A DNA stretch of 11,543 nt, from NCBI GenBank assembly GCA_947097615.1, contig CAMURX010000039.1:1-11543 (forward strand). Reading direction: 5' to 3'. This document shows positions 6,378 through 11,543 of this stretch, piece after piece; within the stretch, counting starts at the first letter, position 1; each line of letters starts with the position of its first letter. The DNA is from an uncultured Neisseria sp. (GTDB lineage Bacteria; Pseudomonadota; Gammaproteobacteria; Burkholderiales; Neisseriaceae). Made by a program: the position numbers and the translations under genes. The notes beneath the pieces were generated by a model. The model saw only the letters and a list, made by a program, of their open reading frames with translations. It did not search any database and was not told where the DNA came from.

Positions 6378-7199
6378 ATGCAGGATCAGATCCTACCGAA
6401 AATCTTTCTGTTCGTTCCCGGCAACAAGCCCGATCGGATACCCAAAGCCTTCGGCATCGGCGCGGACGAGGTGGTGGTGGACTGGGAAGACGCAGTGGCC
6501 GAAAACGAAAAAGCCGATGCCGTGCGCCATATGGAAGCCTATTGCGCCGACCCCGCCGCCCGCCCGGTGTGGCTGCGCATCAACGCGCCCTCCTCTGCCC
6601 GATTTGCCGCCGATTTGGCCGCACTCTCGCATCTGGACGCGGTAAAGGGTGTGGTGCTGCCGAAAACCGAGCGCCCCGCCGACATCACAACCGTGCACCA
6701 CGAATGCGGCAAACCGGTTATCGCCGCCGTCGAAACAGCCAAAGGCATGCTCAACCTGCCGCAACTGGCCTTCGCGCAGGGGCTGCACGCGCTCTCCTAC
6801 GGCTGCCTCGATTTGTGCGGCGAATTGGGCATGACGCACGGCACTCCCGCCGCCGACACCTTTTTCAACCATCTGCGCATCGAACTCCTGCTGCACAGCC
6901 GCCTCAACGGCCTGCACCCGCCCATCGAAACCGTGTTCCCCGATATGGCCGACAACGACGGCCTGCGCGCCTTCACCCGTTTCTGGCGCGACATGGGCTT
7001 CGGCGGCATGCTGTGCGTCCACCCACGGCAGGTGGCCGTTACCAAGCTGATGATGCTGCCCGCGCCGGAGGAAACCGCCTTTGCCGAAAAAGTGCTCGCC
7101 GAAGCCGAACGCAACCCGTCGGCAGTGTTTCAGGTAGACGGGCGGATGGTCGACGCGCCCGTTATCGCGCGGGCGAAAAAGCTGCTCGGCAGGACATAG
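6378..7199 (+). CDS. HpcH/HpaI aldolase / CitE-like CoA ester lyase
   Basis: This is a TIM-barrel enzyme of the CitE/malyl-CoA lyase family, which cleaves or forms 3-hydroxyacyl-CoA esters with Mg2+. In 273 residues it has [10 protein letters not shown] (11-20), [11 protein letters not shown] (32-42), WLRIN with R67, GVVLPKTE (91-98), AAVETAKG with E119, YGCLDL with D145, and [13 protein letters not shown] near the C-terminus. E119 and D145 are the expected metal ligands. Citrate lyase subunits alpha and gamma are absent from the window, so it is probably a stand-alone lyase (citramalyl-, malyl- or related CoA) rather than part of citrate lyase. The exact substrate cannot be told. The ATG at 6378 has a good Shine-Dalgarno GGAAAG 6 bases upstream. 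Its stop codon TAG overlaps the first two bases of a DUS. Confidence 0.88.
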   Translation: MQDQILPKIFLFVPGNKPDRIPKAFGIGADEVVVDWEDAVAENEKADAVRHMEAYCADPAARPVWLRINAPSSARFAADLAALSHLDAVKGVVLPKTERPADITTVHHECGKPVIAAVETAKGMLNLPQLAFAQGLHALSYGCLDLCGELGMTHGTPAADTFFNHLRIELLLHSRLNGLHPPIETVFPDMADNDGLRAFTRFWRDMGFGGMLCVHPRQVAVTKLMMLPAPEETAFAEKVLAEAERNPSAVFQVDGRMVDAPVIARAKKLLGRT

Positions 7200-7209
7200 G
7201 CCGTCTGAA
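7198..7209 (+). repeat. DUS overlapping the stop codon of the CitE-like gene
   Basis: The stop codon TAG occupies 7197-7199 and the DUS AGGCCGTCTGAA begins at 7198, so the last two bases of the stop are part of the uptake word. It is followed by the DUS terminator hairpin. Confidence 0.9.
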
Positions 7210-7221
7210 AAACACAACGCC

Positions 7222-7281
7222 AAAGGCCGTCTGAAAAAACCCGCTGCCGCACGGCAGGCGGTATTTTCAGACGGCCTTTTT
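7222..7281 (+). terminator. DUS hairpin terminator after the CitE-like gene
   Basis: AAAGGCCGTCTGAAAA (7222-7237) pairs with TTTTCAGACGGCCTTT (from 7264). The loop itself folds, with CCGCTGCCG against CGGCAGGCGG. A five-T run ends the structure. This is the longest stem of the DUS type in the window. Confidence 0.85.
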
Positions 7282-7282
7282 C

Positions 7283-7528
7283 ACGCGCGGGCGGATTAAA
7301 CCCATGTTTTACATAAAACCCCGCAAACCGTTCATAATAGCTTAACTCTATCAATTTTGATTAATAAAAATTATCAATAAACAATTTACGCTAATTTTCT
7401 ATGTAAATTTTGCAATTTCTTATTGTGTTTTACCAAATCTTGCGGATATATTTGCGCCGGGTTTGCAGAAAACGGCAATACCTTAACAGTACAAGTGAAC
7501 AGAAATCACAAACCAGAGGATTATCTTG
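7283..7528 (+). promoter_or_regulatory. AT-rich leader and control region of the porin gene
   Basis: With the terminator this makes a 329-base gene-free stretch. It is strikingly AT-rich against GC-rich surroundings and has no DUS. Around 7350-7377 the pentamer ATCAA/TTGAT occurs three times: ATCAA-TT-TTGAT at 7350-7361, then TTGATTAAT (7357-7365) facing AATTATCAA (7369-7377), a 21-base near-palindrome matching at 7 of 10 position pairs. This could be an operator. The half-sites resemble FNR half-sites, but the spacing of 11 rather than 4 does not fit FNR, and the match to a Fur box is partial. A second possible -10, CATAAT (7333-7338), has TTTACA 19 bases upstream. Confidence 0.5.
7423..7452 (+). 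promoter_or_regulatory. Candidate porin promoter
   Basis: TTGTGT (7423-7428) and TATATT (7447-7452, 5 of 6 to TATAAT) are 18 bases apart, giving a leader of roughly 70 bases before the start codon. It lies downstream of the near-palindrome at 7357-7377, which would then be an upstream activator-type site. Consensus matching only. Confidence 0.4.
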
Positions 7529-8719
7529 ATGAAACATACCAAACTTTATGCCTGCCTCATCGCCGCTGCCGCGGTTACCGCGCCTTTGTCCGCACACGCC
7601 GCCTACAACGTGTACAGCAAAGACGGCCTGACACTCGACATCGGCGGCAACGTCACCGCCCAATTCAGCAAACAGCACAACCGTTTCACCTACACCCATG
7701 ACTCTGCGCGCTACTACTACGACTACGATCTGGAAAAATGGGAAACCGCCCAAGCCAACTACGACATCGAAACATCCGACCGCCGTTCCCGCCTCGGCTT
7801 CGAGCGCGGCTCTTCCTGGCTCCAGTTCCGCGGCCAGCAGCGCATCAACCAGGACTTGCGCGCCACCGGCACCGTACAGCTGGGCTACTATAAAAACGAC
7901 CTGAATCTGACCGAAGCCAACGTCGCCCTCGACCTGCGCAACGTCGGCAGCATCTCCTTCGGCAAACAGTTCCTGCACTCGGGCTACGTCACCCGCACCG
8001 GCACCTACTACCCGCTCGAACACTTCGGCAACGCCTCCATCCGCGCCGACTACACCGGCGTGCCCGAGTTGCAGGTCAGTGCCTACCACCTCTTCCCCTC
8101 GCAGGACGACGTGCGCAAAACCGACAACGTCAACGAAATCCAAGGCAACGGCATTTCCGCCACCTACCGCCTGCGCATCGCTCCCGACCACAGCATCCGC
8201 TTCGGCGCGGGCTACACCCAAAGCAAACGCAATTCCGCCGATAACGTCAAATGGGCATCGAAAAAGAAACACGCCGCCGCAGGTTCGATCGAATACAAAT
8301 ACCGCGATTTCACCATCGCCGGCGACATCGGCTATGAAAAAGAGAAAATCAACATCGCCACACTGGGACAAGCCCGCTCGCGCTATTACGGCCTGAAAGC
8401 CGAATACGCCTTCACACCGCGCTTCAAAATGGCGGCAGGCTACGGCGTGAAAAACACCAAGAAAACCGCAGGCTCGCTGGGCGCGTTCAACACCAACGCC
8501 GCATGGAACCAGCCCAACTTCATCGCCGCCAACGAAGAATACGTCTTCCCGAAAATCAAGCGCCGCAAAGCCTACCTGAAAGCCGACTACGACCTGCGCG
8601 AAAACGTCACCCTCTACGGCCGCGCCGATGTGGAAACGGTGAAAAACTACGTCGACGACGGCGAGTTCTCCAAACGCCGCCACAACGAATTCACCAGCGG
8701 CATTTCCCTGACTTTCTAA
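7529..8719 (+). CDS. Outer-membrane porin, OmpC/OmpF-type
   Basis: It is a beta-barrel porin that would form passive diffusion channels in the outer membrane. The 396-residue precursor has a clear Sec signal peptide: KHTK, a hydrophobic stretch LIAAAAVTAPL, and cleavage after AHA at residue 24. The mature N-terminus AYNVYSKDGLTLDIGGNVTA matches the opening strand of general porins (xVYxKDGxxLDxxGxV). Alternating strand patterns such as SRLGFERG, LQFRGQQRI and GSISFGKQF follow. The protein ends SGISLTF, with the terminal phenylalanine recognised by the BAM complex. ATG 7529 is chosen over the TTG one codon upstream because AGAGGA (7515-7520) is 8 bases before it. The usual PEFGG constriction-loop motif of enterobacterial porins is not seen, and it does not resemble the classical neisserial PorA/PorB N-terminus. 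Confidence 0.85.
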   Translation: MKHTKLYACLIAAAAVTAPLSAHAAYNVYSKDGLTLDIGGNVTAQFSKQHNRFTYTHDSARYYYDYDLEKWETAQANYDIETSDRRSRLGFERGSSWLQFRGQQRINQDLRATGTVQLGYYKNDLNLTEANVALDLRNVGSISFGKQFLHSGYVTRTGTYYPLEHFGNASIRADYTGVPELQVSAYHLFPSQDDVRKTDNVNEIQGNGISATYRLRIAPDHSIRFGAGYTQSKRNSADNVKWASKKKHAAAGSIEYKYRDFTIAGDIGYEKEKINIATLGQARSRYYGLKAEYAFTPRFKMAAGYGVKNTKKTAGSLGAFNTNAAWNQPNFIAANEEYVFPKIKRRKAYLKADYDLRENVTLYGRADVETVKNYVDDGEFSKRRHNEFTSGISLTF

Positions 8720-8747
8720 CCGCCACCGCATACACCCGCACCGGCTG

Positions 8748-8793
8748 CAAACGCAGGCAGGCCGTCTGAACACCATCAAGACGGCCTGTTTGC
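8748..8793 (+). terminator. Hairpin after the porin gene with one decayed DUS arm
   Basis: CAGGCCGTCT (8758-8767) pairs with AGACGGCCTG (8779-8788), and GCAAAC (8748-8753) pairs with GTTTGC (8788-8793) further out. The left arm is a full DUS (8759-8770). The right arm keeps the pairing bases but not the full 12-mer. There is no strong T-run, so some read-through into the peptidase gene is possible. Confidence 0.6.
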
Positions 8794-8842
8794 ACACTGT
8801 GGCGCACGCCCGCAGCCTGCGATAGGAACACCGGAGAACACC

Positions 8843-11371
8843 ATGAAAAAAACAAAACTGTCCCTGCTGCTGGCGCTGGCGCTGGCGCTGAGCGCCCCGC
8901 AGATCGTTCAGACGGCCTCAGCTGCCGAAAGCAGCGAGCGCCCCGCCAACCCCTACGCCGCAGAATACGGCTATCCCGCAACCCGCGTCAGCCAAGATGA
9001 AACCGACCGCTTCGAAACCGGCGAATACGGCGATCCCGGCCTGCGCACCAACGGCCGCAACGAAACCACCGATCCCGACATCCGCAAACTCAAACGCGAC
9101 GACGGCATCGAGCGCTACTACCGCGATACCCACGTCGACAAATACCGCTGGCTGGAAAACGTCGACCGCATTGAACCCGAACACCGCTACGAAACCAGCG
9201 AAGACCGCAAGCGCAACCTCTTCGGTACCAACTGGGAAGACCCCGAACTCGACAAACGCCGCACCGGCATGGAAACCGTGCGCAACGAGCAGGGCGAAGT
9301 GGATAAATGGGTGAACGCGCAAAACGAAGCCACCCACAACTATCTGAACAAAATCCCCTATATCCAGGAAATCGGCAAACGCATCGACAAGCTGATGGAT
9401 TATGAATACCTGTATTTCGATTACGACCGTGAATACGGCAAACTCCATTACGCCCGCTACCCCGACGGCTATTTCCGCCTGAGCAAAAAAGGCGCCGACG
9501 GCAAATCCCAAGTCATTCTCGACGAAAAAGAACTTTCCAAAGACGGCTACACCCAGATTGTCAACTACGCACTCAATAGCAACGGCAAATATTTCGCCTA
9601 CGCCACCCGCGACGGCGCTTCGGATACCGACCACAAAGAGCTGTATGTGCTCGATACCGAAACCCTGAAAACCCGCCACATCACCACCAATATCCATGTG
9701 ATGGATGTCGGCGGCTCGTACGGCTATCCACTGGAGTGGAAAGACAACAACAATCTGTATTACGTCCGCTCACACGGCGGCTGGACGGATCTGATGCTGC
9801 ACCGGATGGACAAAAACGAGTTCAACGACCCGATTATTATGAAGGCGTCGGACTACGACATGACGCCCGACAGCTTCTGGATTGAAGACGACCGCTATCT
9901 GATGGTGCAGGGCTCTTTGGGCAGCATCAGCGACACCCTGCTGCTGAAGGATTTGAAAACCGGCCGCTGGATTCAGATCCACAACCGCAAGATGTACGAC
10001 AAAATCAACAAAGCGGATGCGTTTACCAACTATACCGCCGCCAAGTTCGTCCGCCTGGATGGCAATTATATCTATGTGATTTCCGAAGATAATTCCGAAT
10101 TTGGCGAACTTCTGAAAATCGACATCCGCAGTCCGCAGAGAAAACGCGAAGTGGTGATTCCCGCGCGCGAAAACCACCGCCTGACTGCCGGCGTGTACCA
10201 AAGCGGCCACTATCTGATGCAGTATTACTCTGCCGGTTACGATTCGCTGGCACTGTTTGACGAAAACGGCAAATTCGTCCGCGACATCACCCCGGTTGCC
10301 GGCGGCAGCATCAGCAGCCTGACCGCCTACGACTCCGGCGACAAAGACGCCGAAAACAACCGCCCCAAAGGCACGCTCGCGGCCAACGAAAAAGACTACA
10401 AGCGCTATGTGTGGTTCTACTACCAAAACAAGGTAACGCCGGCCACCACCTACCGCTACAACGTTGAAGAAGACAAATTCTTCGGCGTCAAACGCCGCGA
10501 TACCATTCCTTTCGATACCGACAAATACGAAATGCGCACCGTATCCTATCCGTCCAAAGACGGCACCATGGTGCCCATCGTGATCAGCCACAAAAAAGGG
10601 CTGAAACTCGACGGCAAAAACCCGACCATTCTCTACGGTTACGGCGGTTTCAACGTCGATGCCTACCAGGGCAACTTCAACACCACAGCCGCAGCCTGGA
10701 TGCAGAACGGCGGCGTTTACGCCACCGCCGGCCTGCGCGGCGGCAAGGAGTACGGTTCCAAATGGCACGACGCGGGCAAGCAGCTCAACAAGCAAAACGT
10801 TTTTGACGACTTTATCGCCGCCGGTGAATTCCTGATTAAGGAAGGCTATACTTCCAAAGACTACCTGTCGATTTCCGGCGGTTCCAACGGCGGTTTGCTG
10901 GTCGGCGCGACCATGGTTCAGCGTCCCGACCTGTTCCGTGTCGCCATTCCCGAAGTCGGCGTGCTCGATATGCTGCGCCACGACAAAATGTACCGCACCG
11001 ACTACTGGATCAACGAGTACGGCATGGCCGAAGACAGCAAAGCGATGTACCAGAAACTGCTGTCCTACTCGCCGTATCACAACGTGCGCGACGGCGTTTG
11101 CTATCCTTCCACCATGGTAATGACGTCCAAACGCGACGACCGCGTGGTACCGTCGCATTCCTACAAATTCGCCGCCATCCTGCAGGAGAAGCAGTCGTGC
11201 ATGCGGCCGGTATTCCTCTACGCAGCCGAGCGTCACGGCCACGGTGACAACACCCGTGCGGAAACCAAGCGCGAGATGAAGGAAAAATTCGCCTTTATCC
11301 TGCACGAAATGGGCGTGAAGTCACTGCCGCCCGTTCCCGACAAAGAGCCTCAGGCGCAGGAAAAGAAATAA
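8843..11371 (+). CDS. Secreted prolyl oligopeptidase (S9A family serine peptidase)
   Basis: S9A enzymes cleave short peptides after proline, with a beta-propeller gating an alpha/beta hydrolase. The 842-residue precursor has a Sec signal peptide (MKKTK, a Leu-Ala repeat core, cleavage near ASA at 27), so it acts in the periplasm or outside. The catalytic domain begins near Y569. The oxyanion tyrosine is in LYGYGGF (Y600). The triad is S681 in SGGSNGG, D765 in KRDDRVVPSHS and H798 in ERHGHGD. The propeller covers roughly 170-560. It is about 100-140 residues longer than typical members. The extra length lies before and after DKYRWLENVD (99-108), where members normally run straight from WLED to a WVxAQN block (here WVNAQN, 156-161). 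RFETGE (56-61) and RYETSE (115-120) are a near repeat. GGAG lies 6 bases before the start. A DUS at 8907-8918 encodes VQTA in the signal peptide. Confidence 0.92.
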   Translation: MKKTKLSLLLALALALSAPQIVQTASAAESSERPANPYAAEYGYPATRVSQDETDRFETGEYGDPGLRTNGRNETTDPDIRKLKRDDGIERYYRDTHVDKYRWLENVDRIEPEHRYETSEDRKRNLFGTNWEDPELDKRRTGMETVRNEQGEVDKWVNAQNEATHNYLNKIPYIQEIGKRIDKLMDYEYLYFDYDREYGKLHYARYPDGYFRLSKKGADGKSQVILDEKELSKDGYTQIVNYALNSNGKYFAYATRDGASDTDHKELYVLDTETLKTRHITTNIHVMDVGGSYGYPLEWKDNNNLYYVRSHGGWTDLMLHRMDKNEFNDPIIMKASDYDMTPDSFWIEDDRYLMVQGSLGSISDTLLLKDLKTGRWIQIHNRKMYDKINKADAFTNYTAAKFVRLDGNYIYVISEDNSEFGELLKIDIRSPQRKREVVIPARENHRLTAGVYQSGHYLMQYYSAGYDSLALFDENGKFVRDITPVAGGSISSLTAYDSGDKDAENNRPKGTLAANEKDYKRYVWFYYQNKVTPATTYRYNVEEDKFFGVKRRDTIPFDTDKYEMRTVSYPSKDGTMVPIVISHKKGLKLDGKNPTILYGYGGFNVDAYQGNFNTTAAAWMQNGGVYATAGLRGGKEYGSKWHDAGKQLNKQNVFDDFIAAGEFLIKEGYTSKDYLSISGGSNGGLLVGATMVQRPDLFRVAIPEVGVLDMLRHDKMYRTDYWINEYGMAEDSKAMYQKLLSYSPYHNVRDGVCYPSTMVMTSKRDDRVVPSHSYKFAAILQEKQSCMRPVFLYAAERHGHGDNTRAETKREMKEKFAFILHEMGVKSLPPVPDKEPQAQEKK
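8870..8887 (+). repeat. Hexamer tandem repeat CTGGCG x3 in the signal peptide
   Basis: Three CTGGCG units encode Leu-Ala pairs in the hydrophobic core of the peptidase signal peptide. Unit gain or loss would keep the frame and only change core length. Three units is too few to claim active variation. Confidence 0.6.
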
Positions 11372-11383
11372 AGTATCCCTTGC

Positions 11384-11428
11384 TTTCAGACGGCCTGAAA
11401 CCGCAGCAAACGGTTTCAGGCCGTTTTT
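11384..11428 (+). terminator. Strong intrinsic terminator after the peptidase gene
   Basis: ACGGCCTGAAACCG (11390-11403) and CGGTTTCAGGCCGT (11411-11424) form a perfect 14-base-pair stem with a 7-base loop, running into TTTTT (11424-11428). The left arm overlaps a DUS (11385-11396). The right arm is not a DUS, so this is a true terminator that has absorbed an uptake word. Confidence 0.9.
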
Positions 11429-11463
11429 GTAGGCGTCGGAACGCATGGCCGGAAACCGGAATA

Positions 11464-11475
11464 AGGCCGTCTGAA
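11464..11475 (+). repeat. Single DUS left of the insertion sequence end
   Basis: This is a perfect AGGCCGTCTGAA with no inverted partner nearby, 15 bases before the putative mobile-element end at 11491. Confidence 0.9.
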
Positions 11476-11490
11476 AACACCAAACAGGCT

Positions 11491-11543
11491 GAGACCTTTG
11501 CAAAATCCCCCCAAAATCCCCTAAATTCCCACCAAGACATTTA
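11491..11543 (+). mobile_element. Probable left end of an IS5/IS1106-type insertion sequence, cut by the window edge
   Basis: GAGACCTTTGCAAAA at 11491-11505 is, from memory, the terminal sequence of IS5-group elements common in Neisseria. It is followed by a C- and A-rich lead (AAAATCCCC repeated about three times with variation) up to the window edge. The transposase would begin just beyond the window on the plus strand. No coding sequence of it is visible, so the call rests on the end sequence alone. Confidence 0.5.

Larger units (their letters stand above)
18..11475. repeat. DNA uptake sequence family (AG-DUS), 29 perfect copies
   Basis: The 12-mer AGGCCGTCTGAA starts at 18, 991, 1223, 2451, 2538, 4276, 5512, 5597, 5787, 6307, 7198, 7224, 8759 and 11464. 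Its reverse complement TTCAGACGGCCT starts at 38, 583, 1020, 1059, 1172, 2391, 2557, 3146, 4294, 5541, 5580, 5815, 7266, 8907 and 11385. A one-mismatch copy (final A to T) lies at 3069-3080 inside fadD, and a decayed arm at 8779-8788. In Neisseriaceae these words are bound by the minor pilin ComP and bias natural transformation toward DNA of the same genus. Most copies here form inverted pairs at gene ends; only three perfect copies lie inside protein-coding sequence. Positions were read by eye, so a missed copy is possible. Confidence 0.95.

Noticed and set aside
7350..7377. A true FNR site (TTGAT-N4-ATCAA)
   Set aside because: The half-sites are present but their spacing is wrong (11 bases, or outward-facing), so only an unassigned operator-like repeat is reported.
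7430..8797. A 455-codon open frame on the minus strand opposite the porin gene
   Set aside because: It is antisense to a well-supported porin with signal peptide and terminal Phe. Its Val/Gly/Ala-rich composition is typical of GC-rich antisense frames.
9770..11305. A 511-codon open frame on the minus strand opposite the peptidase gene
   Set aside because: It mirrors the codon bias of the prolyl oligopeptidase, has no recognisable domain and no independent start signal.
18..11475. The many inverted DUS pairs as a CRISPR array
   Set aside because: Spacing is irregular, orientation alternates, and the unit is the known 12-base uptake word. No cas genes are present.

Overview
The window reads as chromosomal DNA from a GC-rich member of the genus Neisseria. 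The clearest sign is the 12-base DNA uptake sequence AGGCCGTCTGAA (the AG-DUS dialect), which I counted by eye in 29 perfect copies, 14 forward and 15 reverse. A dRS3-type 20-mer (ATTCCC-N8-GGGAAT) and a Neisseria-like insertion sequence end at the right edge agree with this. I cannot name the species.

Layout from left to right: (1) a decayed gene (95-971) for an alpha/beta hydrolase-methyltransferase fusion, with two frameshifts and two internal deletions; (2) mnmA (1286-2386), tRNA 2-thiouridylase; (3) a short gap with a dRS3 repeat; (4) fadD (2590-4257), long-chain acyl-CoA synthetase; (5) ribBA (4391-5485), whose second domain has lost the GTP cyclohydrolase II zinc and active-site motif (the RibBX pattern); (6) a 365-base gap between convergent genes that holds DUS hairpins and a 63-base foldback; (7) ridA on the minus strand (5851-6237), diverging from (8) a stand-alone CitE-like CoA ester lyase (6378-7199); (9) an AT-rich 246-base control region; (10) an OmpC/OmpF-type porin (7529-8719); (11) a secreted S9A prolyl oligopeptidase with an enlarged N-terminal region (8843-11371); (12) a strong terminator, then what looks like the left end of an IS5-type insertion sequence running off the window.

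Most genes look like single transcription units. Nearly every 3' end has a stem-loop built from two inverted DUS copies, and several genes have their own plausible promoter. The functions are mainly housekeeping: tRNA modification, fatty-acid activation, riboflavin supply and removal of reactive enamine/imine products. Two neighbouring exported proteins, the porin and the peptidase, handle outer-membrane entry and periplasmic or external peptide cleavage. I see no defence island, CRISPR array, prophage or biosynthetic cluster. The points most worth a second look are the 63-base foldback, the internally repeated N-terminus of the peptidase, the dense DUS and its overlap with promoters and coding sequence, and the hydrolase-methyltransferase pseudogene.
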